From positions 1 to 50,821 of the forward strand of contig JAUMXB010000017.1 of the NCBI GenBank assembly GCA_030529365.1: a DNA stretch of 50,821 nt, given 5' to 3'. The translations under genes were made by a program, and so were the position numbers. This DNA is from Cardiobacteriaceae bacterium (GTDB lineage: Bacteria > Pseudomonadota > Gammaproteobacteria > Cardiobacteriales > Cardiobacteriaceae). Positions 16,893 through 25,284 of this stretch are shown one piece after another (position 1 is the stretch's first letter; each line of letters opens with the position of its first letter). The notes beneath the pieces were generated by a model that saw nothing but the letters and a program-made list of their open reading frames with translations, was not told where the DNA came from and made no database searches.

Positions 16893-19505
16893 TTATTTCA
16901 GGGCTTCGATTTTCTTGAGCAATTGTGCGGCAAGCGCTTTTTGCGCGGCGCTGCCTTCCATCATTACTTCATCCAGCCAGATCTTCGCACGCTGCGCGTT
17001 GCCGGTGGCAATGAAGGAAGTGGCCAAATCGAGGTTGATTTCCATGGCTTCAATTTTCTCCGGTGAAACCTCTGCTTCGGTTTCCTCCGGCACAATCTGC
17101 ATCGGCGCCGATTTGGCAGCAGGCTTCGTGCCTGTTGCGTCAAAATCGAAAAGATCAGCTTCCGGCACTGCCGCTTCTGCGGCGGTGCGCGGTGCTTCCG
17201 CCTCTTCCGCAATTTCCGGCCACGGCTCATTCACATTGAAGAAGTCTTCAGCTTTTTCCTCGTGCGCCGAAGTCTGCACGATGGGTTCTTCATTACTGAA
17301 ATCCCACTCAAAACTCTCTACTGTTTCTTCTGCCGCCGCAACAGTTGAAACATCTTCGGCTTCTTCCCTGGCATCAATATCATCGAAATCCTCAAAGAAG
17401 CCGGTGGCACGCTCTTCATGCCCGGCACTCTTGGCGTCGGCGTCATCGATATCATCGAAAAAGCTGATGTTTTCATCCCCCACGGCCTTTTCCGGATGGA
17501 AAGCGGGCAATTGCTCGGCCTGCTGCGTCAGCGTATCGAAATCGTCGTTTTCTTCTTTGTCGAGCGCTTCCAGCTCGGCGAGCTCGGCCAGACGGGCTTT
17601 CATGATTTCTTGCTCGCCATCTTCCATCGAAGCCTTTTCACGACTGAGCTGCTCATAGCTCAAATCATCAAGGTTGTCGATATCATCGTGGAAAGATCTT
17701 TGCAAGGACTCGTCGTTTTCCAGCTCGGCTACCATCCTGTCAATTTCTGCGGGCGACATGTCTTCGATACTGTCGATATCTTTTTTGCGTCCACGTGCTT
17801 TCATGAGGATGGCCAGCAGCAACCCGATCAGGAGAGCGCCAGCGGCAACTGCCAAGTGCCAGACTTGCAGACCGAAGGGCAACGGTGATGCATCATTCTG
17901 GCTTGCAGGAACAGGCTGTGCAACCGGCGCCTGAACAGCTTCATTTGCCGCAGGCGGAACTTCAACCGGAGTCTGAACCGGCTCACCCGCTGCCGGTTGA
18001 GTTTCGGCCGGCGCTGTTTCCGACTGCGTTGCCGCAACAGTTTCAACAGGAGCTGCTTCGGGCTGCCCTTCCGCAGGAACCGCTTCAGACGCGACAGGCT
18101 CGCCACCAGTCATCCCGCCTGCGGACATGTCGGCAGGCGGCATTTCACCTGATGGAACTTCTGGCTGCGCTTCGCCAGCCATATCGCCATCTTTCACGCT
18201 ATCGACGCCTTCCAGGCTAAGCGATGTATCCATGCCTGGCGCAGGCGTCGCATTCTCCGTGCCTGCCGAAGCCTGTTCGGCAGGTGCTTCGCCAGCCGGC
18301 ATCCCGTCGGCGGCATGGCCTGTTTCTGCCGGAGCAGGAGCTGCTTCCGTTTGCGCCGCCATGGCCATGGGTACGTTGCCTTCTTCCATGCCGACAGGCG
18401 TTTCGGGCGTTGCCGCATCAGGCGCCGGAGCAGTTTCAACGGTTGCCTGCTGCTCTGGTGCTTGAGCCACATGATGCTGCTTGCGGCGACTGCTGCGACG
18501 GCTGCGCGGTTTCTCTGCCTGCGCTGCTGCCACGCTTTCTGTCACTGGCGCAGTTTCGGCCGATACCGGTGCTGCCACATTGCCACCACCATGAGGAATG
18601 ACCAGGGTTACGCCAGCCATCAGGCTGTTCATGCTCGAAGAACTGAATGCGCGGGGATTGGCGCGCTTGATGGCACGCATCATTTCATTCACGCTCATGG
18701 ACGCAGGCCTGGTTGCCGCTGCAATCGAATACAGTGTTTCTCCCGCTTTTACCGGGCCGTAAGTGCCGCCTCCGCCACCTGCTGCGGCAGGCGTGCTCTC
18801 CTTTGGCGCAACCGTGGAATTCTGCGCACTCAGCACCACACGCTGCGCTCCGGGAGAAACCACTCCCCAGCCTTCCGCCTCTTCGCTTGCCGGGATAATA
18901 TCGCTTTGGCTCGGACGCGCCTGTCCGATGAAGCCGTCATCCTTCCTGGGAGCTGCTGTCGGCGAAACCGTTGCAGGCGTGCTCCGGGGCAACATGACCG
19001 GTACAGGCACAGGTACGGGTGCAGTTTCGGTCACAACCACAGGCATTTCCACCGGCTCCGGTATCGCAGGCGCACTGGGCACGATATTGCCGGCCGGGTC
19101 GGGATTGAGGAAAAGCGCATATTCACGCGTTACTTTTTCACCGTCGCTGCTGATGGTCAGGAGGAAGTTGACGAAAGGTTCGCGGATGCCGTTTTTGCTG
19201 CTGACGTGAATGCGATGGCCATTGCCGGCAGGCACAATTTTGAAGCGCAGCTGATCATGGCTGGGCAGGCGCTGGATACCACGCGAGCGGTATTCGGCCG
19301 CACTGCCAAGTGTAATCGTTGCGCGCTGCGCCTGCTCTTTGGAAAGCCCGTCCACGCGGATGGAGGCACTCAGTGGTTGGCCCAGATGCGAGTTCACACC
19401 GATAATCGGCCCGAGTCCGACAGCACCGGCAACTTGTGAAGCGCCGAGTCCCAGCGCCAGTATCACCGCATATTTCAGCCGGTTAGGGGGTTGATGTCCG
19501 TTCAT
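16893..19505 (-). CDS. fimV: FimV-like inner-membrane peptidoglycan-binding hub protein
   Basis: An 870-residue FimV family protein, which in Pseudomonas organises type IV pilus and polar systems. The ATG at 19505 follows CAGGAG and starts a signal peptide ending at QVAGA. The order is: FimV N-terminal domain (GPIIGVNSHLGQPLSASI), a LysM-like domain about residue 245-300 (AGETLYSIAAATRPASMSVN), a long Ala/Pro/Glu-rich stretch, a membrane segment (WHLAVAAGALLIGLLLAILM), an acidic cytoplasmic region, and the C-terminal FimV helix domain (MEINLDLATSFIATGNAQRA). The large acidic and repetitive middle is usual for the family and makes homology there weak. Confidence 0.93.
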   Translation of the reverse strand: MNGHQPPNRLKYAVILALGLGASQVAGAVGLGPIIGVNSHLGQPLSASIRVDGLSKEQAQRATITLGSAAEYRSRGIQRLPSHDQLRFKIVPAGNGHRIHVSSKNGIREPFVNFLLTISSDGEKVTREYALFLNPDPAGNIVPSAPAIPEPVEMPVVVTETAPVPVPVPVMLPRSTPATVSPTAAPRKDDGFIGQARPSQSDIIPASEEAEGWGVVSPGAQRVVLSAQNSTVAPKESTPAAAGGGGGTYGPVKAGETLYSIAAATRPASMSVNEMMRAIKRANPRAFSSSSMNSLMAGVTLVIPHGGGNVAAPVSAETAPVTESVAAAQAEKPRSRRSSRRKQHHVAQAPEQQATVETAPAPDAATPETPVGMEEGNVPMAMAAQTEAAPAPAETGHAADGMPAGEAPAEQASAGTENATPAPGMDTSLSLEGVDSVKDGDMAGEAQPEVPSGEMPPADMSAGGMTGGEPVASEAVPAEGQPEAAPVETVAATQSETAPAETQPAAGEPVQTPVEVPPAANEAVQAPVAQPVPASQNDASPLPFGLQVWHLAVAAGALLIGLLLAILMKARGRKKDIDSIEDMSPAEIDRMVAELENDESLQRSFHDDIDNLDDLSYEQLSREKASMEDGEQEIMKARLAELAELEALDKEENDDFDTLTQQAEQLPAFHPEKAVGDENISFFDDIDDADAKSAGHEERATGFFEDFDDIDAREEAEDVSTVAAAEETVESFEWDFSNEEPIVQTSAHEEKAEDFFNVNEPWPEIAEEAEAPRTAAEAAVPEADLFDFDATGTKPAAKSAPMQIVPEETEAEVSPEKIEAMEINLDLATSFIATGNAQRAKIWLDEVMMEGSAAQKALAAQLLKKIEALK

Positions 19506-19674
19506 AAAATCTCCTGGGTGAAGCTGTCGCAAAGGGGGCTTCGTAAAAAAACAACAAAACGGATTATAGCAGCGCAATTTTGCCATGCAAACAATCCGTA
19601 ATCTTCCAATTTCATCGCAAGGCGACGATGCGGATTTCCCTTTTGCAAGGAAAATTATCGTAAAAAACGTCCGT

Positions 19675-20931
19675 TCAAACAGGCAAAATATCCTGCTGCC
19701 ACATTTCCCCAAAACTCTGCCGGCGGCGTACCAGGACCACATTCCCTTGATCAATCATGATTTCTGCCGGCAATGGCCGTGAATTATAAGTGCTTGCCAT
19801 GGCCATCCCGTAGGCGCCTGCGCCGGCAATGGCGATGATGTCGCCACGGATGCCGTCGAGCGGATAATCGCGCGCGAAGGTATCGCCGGTTTCGCATACC
19901 GGGCCGACCACGTCGCTGTGTTCATTGTTGTACGCACGCGACAAATTGCGCATAGCCGGGCACACCTGGTACAAAGCCGGGCGTACATAATCGTTCATGC
20001 CGGCATCGAGCATGACGAAGCGCTTGCCGTTCTGGTTTTTTACCAGCACGACGCGACTCAATAACGCTCCTGCATTGGCCACGATGGAACGCCCCGGCTG
20101 CAAATGCAGGGCCAATGGCCGCTCGCCGAGCTTGTCATGGAGCATGGCAACAAGCTCGCCCGGCGTGGCGACGGTCATTTCTTCGCTGTTGGCAACGCCG
20201 AGTCCGCCGCCCATGTCCACAAACTCGAGCGGAACGCCGCTGGCAAGCAGCCTGTCCGCCAATGCCAGCACGCTGTCTGCCGCTTTTGCAAAAGGATCGA
20301 GGCTCACGATCTGCGAACCGATATGGCAGCTGATGCCGCGGATCCGCAAAAATGGCAAGGCAAGCGCCTGCTGATAGAGATTTTCCGCTTCCGTGATGGC
20401 AACGCCGAACTTGTTGTCCCTGAGGCCGGTAGAGATATAGGGATGCGTTTTCGCGTCCACATCGGGATTGACCCGCAAGGATATGGGAGCCACCTGGCCA
20501 AGCGCTTGCGCACGCGCGGAGAGAATGTGCAGCTCTTCCTGCGATTCCACATTGAAGCAGCCAATGCCGGCCGACAGCGCGGCATCAATTTCCGCATCCG
20601 TTTTCGCCACGCCGGAGAACACGATATCGCCGGCCTTGCCGCCAGCCGCAAGCACCCGCGCCATCTCTCCGCCGGAAACGATATCGAAGCCCATGCCGAG
20701 CCGCACCATTTCCTGAAGCAGACGCAAATTGCCATTCGCCTTTACCGCGTAGTGCAGCAGCACCTTTTGCGCGCCGTCATGCTGGTGGTATGCCGCCACA
20801 TGCCGCTGCACCGCGGCCAGGCTGTAAACATAAAGCGGCGTGCCGAATTCCGCGACCAGATCGGCCACCGGCACGCCGTCAAACTGCCAGCCTTCCGTGT
20901 TTTCCGTGAACGACTGCCACGGACCGCTCAT
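19675..20931 (-). CDS. lysA: Diaminopimelate decarboxylase
   Basis: A 418-residue PLP-dependent fold-type III enzyme making L-lysine from meso-diaminopimelate. The PLP lysine is Lys64 in YAVKANGN; GGGLGVANSEE and VCETGDTFARDYPL carry the other expected active-site residues. The ATG at 20931 follows GGAGGGAG and overlaps the lptM stop codon in an ATGA arrangement, so the two are coupled. Confidence 0.96.
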   Translation of the reverse strand: MSGPWQSFTENTEGWQFDGVPVADLVAEFGTPLYVYSLAAVQRHVAAYHQHDGAQKVLLHYAVKANGNLRLLQEMVRLGMGFDIVSGGEMARVLAAGGKAGDIVFSGVAKTDAEIDAALSAGIGCFNVESQEELHILSARAQALGQVAPISLRVNPDVDAKTHPYISTGLRDNKFGVAITEAENLYQQALALPFLRIRGISCHIGSQIVSLDPFAKAADSVLALADRLLASGVPLEFVDMGGGLGVANSEEMTVATPGELVAMLHDKLGERPLALHLQPGRSIVANAGALLSRVVLVKNQNGKRFVMLDAGMNDYVRPALYQVCPAMRNLSRAYNNEHSDVVGPVCETGDTFARDYPLDGIRGDIIAIAGAGAYGMAMASTYNSRPLPAEIMIDQGNVVLVRRRQSFGEMWQQDILPV

Positions 20932-21041
20932 GGTGCTCCCTCCTGCTGCTCCGCAGATTCCGGCAAATACAGCGGCCCCTTGTGACCGCAACCAAGCAAA
21001 AACACACTGGCAAGGACGAGTAATGATAAGGTATGGCGCAT
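20928..21041 (-). CDS. lptM: LPS-assembly lipoprotein LptM (YifL)
   Basis: A very small lipoprotein of 37 residues, MRHTLSLLVLASVFLLGC at the N-terminus with a clear lipobox ending at Cys18, followed by the family signature GHKGPLYLP. LptM associates with the LptD-LptE outer-membrane LPS translocon and assists its oxidative maturation. Linkage to lysA is standard in gammaproteobacteria, and here the stop overlaps the lysA start by 3-4 bp. The length and signature leave little doubt despite the size. Confidence 0.92.
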   Translation of the reverse strand: MRHTLSLLVLASVFLLGCGHKGPLYLPESAEQQEGAP

Positions 21042-21071
21042 AATTGTACGATCGTCGAAAAAAGAGGAATT

Positions 21072-21719
21072 ATGACACAAGCCCTGACACGAATCACCGC
21101 TCCCGCCGCTGGCCAGGCCACGCACAGCATCATCTGGCTGCACGGCCTCGGCGCCGACGGCCACGACTTCGAACCCGTCGTCCCCATGCTCGGTCTTGGC
21201 GCGCATACCCGCGTCATCTTTCCGCACGCGCCGGTGCGCGCCATCACCATCAACGGCGGCATGCCCATGCGCGGCTGGTACGACATCATCTCCTTCGAGC
21301 GCCGCCATGAAGACGCAAGCGGCATTGCCGACAGCTTCTCGCTTCTCAAAGCGCTTTACGAAGAAGAACTTGCCCAGGGCATTGCCGCGCAGAACATTCT
21401 CTTTGCCGGCTTCTCGCAAGGCGGCGCCATGGCGCTGCATCTCGGTCTGCGCCTCTCCTGCGCCGGCATTCTGTCGCTGTCGGCCTATCTGCTCGATGCC
21501 GACAACTGCCCGCCCGCCGGCAAGCGCTCCCATCTGCCCATCCTGCAAATCCACGGCGAATACGACAACATCGTGCCCTATGCCCTGGGCGAATCTTCCC
21601 GCGATATCCTGCTCGAGCACGGCTATCATCCGCAGTGGCAGGGCTATCCCATCTCCCATGAAGTCTCGCGCGAAGAAATTGATTTCATCGCCACATGGTT
21701 AAAGAGTTTGGGTTTCTGA
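21072..21719 (+). CDS. Alpha/beta-hydrolase, carboxylesterase/phospholipase family
   Basis: A 215-residue esterase of the acyl-protein-thioesterase-like group (Pfam Abhydrolase_2). The oxyanion region is IIWLHGLGADGHDF; the nucleophile elbow is GFSQGG with Ser115, and the triad is completed by Asp165 (HGEYDNIVP) and His196 (PISHEVS). The ATG at 21072 follows AGAGGAAT. Substrate is probably a short-chain ester; the physiological role is unknown. It is divergent from lptM-lysA. Confidence 0.9.
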   Translation: MTQALTRITAPAAGQATHSIIWLHGLGADGHDFEPVVPMLGLGAHTRVIFPHAPVRAITINGGMPMRGWYDIISFERRHEDASGIADSFSLLKALYEEELAQGIAAQNILFAGFSQGGAMALHLGLRLSCAGILSLSAYLLDADNCPPAGKRSHLPILQIHGEYDNIVPYALGESSRDILLEHGYHPQWQGYPISHEVSREEIDFIATWLKSLGF

Positions 21720-21752
21720 ACCCTTAATTTCATAAAAACTAGAAAAATAGCA

Positions 21753-21829
21753 TTTTTTTACCAGAGATAAGCGCTTATCATGAGAAAATTTCTCGCTATA
21801 AGCGCTTATATATGAGAAAATTTACCATT
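21753..21829. repeat. Palindromic array element, two dyads (copy 5)
   Basis: AAGCGCTT dyads start at 21769 and 21800 (31 bp apart), with an almost perfect AT dyad GAGAAAATTTCTC between them. The right end contains the TAA stop codon of hemG (21822). It lies between convergent esterase and hemG genes. Confidence 0.95.
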
Positions 21830-22370
21830 CTCTGGCCAGTTTTTCCGCAAAACCGCGTACTTCCGTCCAGTCCGTGAATTCCACATTGGCGTCGGCGGCA
21901 GTCGGCCCCTTGGTCATGCGCATGATCAGCCGGATCATGAAGCGATCCAGCGGCCGGTACAGCGCGTAATGGATACGGCCAGCAAAAATGCCGATGTGCG
22001 CAGGCTGCCAACGGCTTTTCGCCAGAAACTTGCGCATATAGAGATTGTTGGCAACCACGCGCTTTTCCGCCTTGCGCGCCACCGCGCTCACCGAGAAAAA
22101 TGCCACGCGCTTGTGCGTGAGCGCATCGGCATGGCGGTTGACGAAATGCAGCACTTCCGGCTTGTGCTTCCCGTAGCGGATGCTCGCGCCGATGATGACG
22201 TGCGCAAACGCCTGCCAGTTCGCGTTTTCCGCGTCGGCAAGCGGCATGATGGTGGTGGCATGGCCGTGTTCGGCGAGCACGTCGCGCATGAATTCTGCAA
22301 TGCGCAGGGTCTGACCGTCGGTAGAAGAATACAAAAGCAGAACGTTGTTGGCGGATTCCGGTTGCATCAT
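21822..22370 (-). CDS. hemG: Menaquinone-dependent protoporphyrinogen IX oxidase
   Basis: A 182-residue flavodoxin-like HemG, which oxidises protoporphyrinogen IX to protoporphyrin IX and passes electrons to the quinone pool. The FMN loop is LLLYSSTDGQT; VIIGASIRYGKH, ARKAEKR and RPLDRFMIRLIMRM follow E. coli HemG closely. The frame is open to 22415; I chose ATG 22370 because the flavodoxin fold then begins after about 10 residues, but neither start has a good ribosome site. A quinone-linked HemG allows haem synthesis without oxygen, in keeping with the nos genes nearby. Confidence 0.9.
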   Translation of the reverse strand: MMQPESANNVLLLYSSTDGQTLRIAEFMRDVLAEHGHATTIMPLADAENANWQAFAHVIIGASIRYGKHKPEVLHFVNRHADALTHKRVAFFSVSAVARKAEKRVVANNLYMRKFLAKSRWQPAHIGIFAGRIHYALYRPLDRFMIRLIMRMTKGPTAADANVEFTDWTEVRGFAEKLAREW

Positions 22371-22507
22371 GAAGCGCTCGAGAAAGGGCAGGAGGCGCGC
22401 ATCATATAGCGGCATTTTTCAAAAAACCATACGCCAGCCGCCGCGTTCGATATGGTTTTCCGCCAGTAACGGCTATATCATGGCGCGCTTTGCCAACGCC
22501 GACACCC

Positions 22508-23353
22508 ATGCTCTCCTACCGCCACGCCTTCCATGCCGGCAACCACGCCGACGTTCTCAAACATTATGTTTTCTGGCAAGTGCTTGAGTATTACCGCCAG
22601 AAAAACAAACCCTTTCTGGTGATAGACACGCACGCGGGCGCCGGCCTTTACGACCTCGGCGGCGAAGAGGCACGGAAAAACCACGAATATCGCCAGGGCA
22701 TTGCCCGCCTGCGCGAAAGCGCTTCGCTTTCCGCGCCGCTTGCCGCCTTTCTGCATGCCGTGGACAGCTGCCTGCCCGAAAGCCGCCTCTATCCCGGATC
22801 GCCGTGGCTCGCGGCAAGCCTGCTGCGCGAACACGACCGCCTGCACGCCTACGAACTCCATCCCCGCGATTACGAACATCTCGGCGCCAATCTCGCCCAT
22901 TTCAGTCTGGGACGCCGCCTGCGCATCCGCCAGGAAAACGGCTTCAAGGGGCTGATCGGCGAGCTGCCACCACTGGAGCGGCGCGCTGTGGTGCTGATCG
23001 ATCCGCCCTATGAAGACAAAAGCGACTACCAGCAAGTGTTCAACACGCTGATTCGCGCGCAAAAGCGCTTTGCCAGCGGCTGCTATCTCGTCTGGTATCC
23101 CGCCCTGCAAAATCCCTGGAGCGAAGCCTTCGCCGAAGAGCTTTCCCTCGATTTCGGCGACAATTTCCTGCACGCGCGCCTCGATGTCTGCGCCCCCAGA
23201 CCTGACGGCTACGGCATGCACGGCTCCGGCCTTTTCATTCTCAACCCGCCGTGGACGCTCGCTGCCGATCTGGAAGAACGCCTGCCCGAGTTGCAGGCCT
23301 TGCTCGCCCAGGACAAACATGCCGCCTGCCAGCTTGATTACCAAATTCCATAA
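22508..23353 (+). CDS. rlmJ: 23S rRNA (adenine-2030-N6)-methyltransferase
   Basis: A 281-residue methyltransferase starting MLSYRHAFHAGNHADVLKH, essentially the E. coli RlmJ N-terminus, which fixes the start at 22508. The SAM-binding region THAGAGLYDL (41-50) and the catalytic DPPY motif (residues 165-168) are visible. It modifies A2030 of 23S rRNA. Older annotations call the family ComJ/YhiR and link it to use of DNA as a carbon source. Confidence 0.95.
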   Translation: MLSYRHAFHAGNHADVLKHYVFWQVLEYYRQKNKPFLVIDTHAGAGLYDLGGEEARKNHEYRQGIARLRESASLSAPLAAFLHAVDSCLPESRLYPGSPWLAASLLREHDRLHAYELHPRDYEHLGANLAHFSLGRRLRIRQENGFKGLIGELPPLERRAVVLIDPPYEDKSDYQQVFNTLIRAQKRFASGCYLVWYPALQNPWSEAFAEELSLDFGDNFLHARLDVCAPRPDGYGMHGSGLFILNPPWTLAADLEERLPELQALLAQDKHAACQLDYQIP

Positions 23354-23442
23354 AAATGGTAAATTTTCTCATCAATAAGCGCTTATTTCGGTAAAAAATC
23401 ACCATACAAAGCGCTTTATATGGCGTATTTTTATCATTTTTA
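23351..23442. repeat. Palindromic array element, two dyads (copy 6)
   Basis: Dyads start at 23377 and 23409 (32 bp apart, one of two exceptions to the 31-bp rule). It begins at the rlmJ stop codon; the tail GCGTATTTTTATCA matches the degenerate unit of copy 4. It lies between convergent rlmJ and nosF. Confidence 0.93.
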
Positions 23443-23512
23443 GCGATAAAATGAAATATATGCCAATTCCCGTTCCTGCCTGCCTTGTGCGCACCGGAGC
23501 TGGCAATAACCC

Positions 23513-24391
23513 TCAGCGGTCTTCCCGGCTCAGGAAGTGGGCATACAGCTCATCGAGCGTCGGCGGCAGAATATCGACATTGCGCGGCGCATGGCCGCGA
23601 TAAAGCTCGCCAAGGCGCACGGCCTTTTCCGCTTCCGTGCAGGCGGTCGTGACGCTGCCGTCGCTTTCCTTGCGCCAATGCGCGGGCAATTCCGGCGCGC
23701 CGTCAAACCAGGCGACGATGCGCGTCGGCAAGCCCGCATCCTCGCGCAGGGATTGCAAGGTGCCATCGGCGGTTTTCACGCCGTTTTTCATGATGACGAT
23801 GCGATCCACCTGCCCGACCAGCTCGGCAAGGGCATGGGAAGAGAGAATAATACCGGTGCCCTGTTCGCGCAGCTCGCGCAGAATGTCGTAGAACTGCTGG
23901 CGCGAGGCGGGATCGAGGCCAGTCGTCGGTTCATCGAGGAAAAGGATTTGCGGATTGCCGAGCAGCGCCTGGGCAAGCGCCAAACGCTGGCGCATTCCTT
24001 TGGAGTAGGTGCCGACGCGGCGATCAGCCGCCTTTTCGATGCCGACTTTTTCCAGCAGCGCCTTGTTGCCGGCCAGCGGCTGTTTTTTGAGACGCGCGTA
24101 GAACGCCAGTGTTTCGCGGCCGGTAAGCGCCGGATAAAGGGAAACCGTTTCCGGCAGATAACCGCCGCGCATACGCGCTTCGCGGCTCTCCGGCGCGTGA
24201 CCGAAAATGCGCAGTTCACCGGAATCGGGGCGCAAAAGGCCGAGCATCATTTTCATCAGCGTGGACTTGCCCGCACCGTTGTGCCCGGCAAGCGCCACGC
24301 ATTCGCCGGCCGCCACTGAAAGCGCCATGTCATTCACGGCATGGAGTTTGCCGAAGTGTTTGTTGAGGTTGGAAATATCGATGGCGTTCAT
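23513..24391 (-). CDS. nosF: Copper-type ABC transporter ATPase NosF
   Basis: A 292-residue ABC ATPase. Walker A is GHNGAGKST (36-44), the signature is TYSKGMRQRL (about 128-137) and Walker B is ILFLDEPTTGLD (149-160). The segment GGYLPETVSLYPALTGRETL is characteristic of NosF. NosF works with the permease NosY and periplasmic NosD in maturation of the NosZ copper-sulfide centre. Unusually, no nosY follows it: downstream lies only repeat copy 6 and the convergent rlmJ gene. A related multidrug-type ATPase is an alternative reading, but the nosD neighbourhood supports NosF. Confidence 0.83.
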   Translation of the reverse strand: MNAIDISNLNKHFGKLHAVNDMALSVAAGECVALAGHNGAGKSTLMKMMLGLLRPDSGELRIFGHAPESREARMRGGYLPETVSLYPALTGRETLAFYARLKKQPLAGNKALLEKVGIEKAADRRVGTYSKGMRQRLALAQALLGNPQILFLDEPTTGLDPASRQQFYDILRELREQGTGIILSSHALAELVGQVDRIVIMKNGVKTADGTLQSLREDAGLPTRIVAWFDGAPELPAHWRKESDGSVTTACTEAEKAVRLGELYRGHAPRNVDILPPTLDELYAHFLSREDR

Positions 24392-24638
24392 GGCACTTCA
24401 AAATCATGGAAAAGCGCAACTTTAGCACAGGACGAGACGCGGCGCGCTTGCGCGAAATCATGCTGCCAGCAGATGCGGCATGGCGGAACATGAGGTTTAT
24501 ACTTCTTTGATATTTTTTCTTTTATTGAAGTAAAATATGAAAAAACCAATTCAGGCATTTCGCCTTTCACGATAATATCTCTTGCGATCGTTGCCCTTTT
24601 TCCTGCCACGCGTTTTGTTATTACAACCGGAGAAAAAC

Positions 24639-25238
24639 ATGAAAAAGAACCGTTTGCCCCTGCTCGCCGCTGCCCTCTCTGCCGCCCTTTTTTCTTTGCA
24701 GGGCCAGGCAGCCCTTCCGCGCGACTATCAGGAATTCAAGGCGCGCTATCAGGAAGAAGGACGCACGCCGGAAGGCGCCCTCAAGCTCTACTTCGAGGCG
24801 GTGTTCTGCTATATCGATGAAAACACGCGCGAAGAGGCCTCAAAGATGCTGCGCTATGCCACGCATCTCGACCGCCCGCTGGAGCAGTCCGCAAGCTACG
24901 CCACTTTTATCGACCGCCTGAAAGATCCGCGCGAAAATCATGTCTTCCGCAGTTTTGCTGTCGGCACTTCGCCGCAAAACAGCTATCAGATGTCGCCCGA
25001 CAATTTCGATTTGATGATTGTGCAGAGCGTTCCGGAGGCGGACTATCTCGCGCTGCATCTGCAAAGCTCCGGGGCAGACAGCCCGCGCCGGGTATGGATG
25101 AAGGAATATGACGGCCTGTGGTACACCATCAACAATGCGGGCACTTACGCACAGGTACGCAAGCCGCAGGCACAGCTCGACCAGCAAAAACATGCCCACG
25201 ATGCCGATTACGACGCGAAGACGCCCGTGCAGCGCTAA
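24639..25238 (+). CDS. Hypothetical secreted protein inside the nos locus
   Basis: A 199-residue protein with a clear signal peptide (MKKNRLPLLAAALSAALFSLQGQA) and no family I can name. The mature part begins with a helical region (PEGALKLYFEAVFCYIDENTREEASKML) followed by a likely beta-rich domain (YDGLWYTINNAGTYAQVRKP). The ATG at 24639 follows GGAGAAA. It is transcribed opposite to the flanking nosF and nosD and ends in its own terminator, so it looks like an insertion into the nos gene order, or a periplasmic partner with separate control. Confidence 0.75.
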   Translation: MKKNRLPLLAAALSAALFSLQGQAALPRDYQEFKARYQEEGRTPEGALKLYFEAVFCYIDENTREEASKMLRYATHLDRPLEQSASYATFIDRLKDPRENHVFRSFAVGTSPQNSYQMSPDNFDLMIVQSVPEADYLALHLQSSGADSPRRVWMKEYDGLWYTINNAGTYAQVRKPQAQLDQQKHAHDADYDAKTPVQR

Positions 25239-25260
25239 ACAACCCGCTTCAAAAACAAGA

Positions 25261-25284
25261 CCGCCCGTAACAGGGCGGCTTTTT
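25261..25284. terminator. Bidirectional intrinsic terminator
   Basis: Stem CCGCCC / GGGCGG with a 6-nt loop. On the plus strand it is followed by CTTTTTC and ends the secreted hypothetical; on the minus strand it is followed by TCTTGTTTTTG and serves nosD, whose stop codon is at 25284-25286. Confidence 0.88.

Noticed and set aside
21340-21352. AAGCGCTT occurrences within genes (for example in the esterase, rlmJ, rluC, lysA and DUF2877 genes)
   Set aside because: They lack the AT dyad, 31-bp partner and terminal TTTTTACCA ends, and are expected from codon use in a GC-rich genome.
24510-24540. FNR-like half site TTGATATTTTTT before the secreted hypothetical gene
   Set aside because: The second half (ATCAA) is absent at the needed distance.
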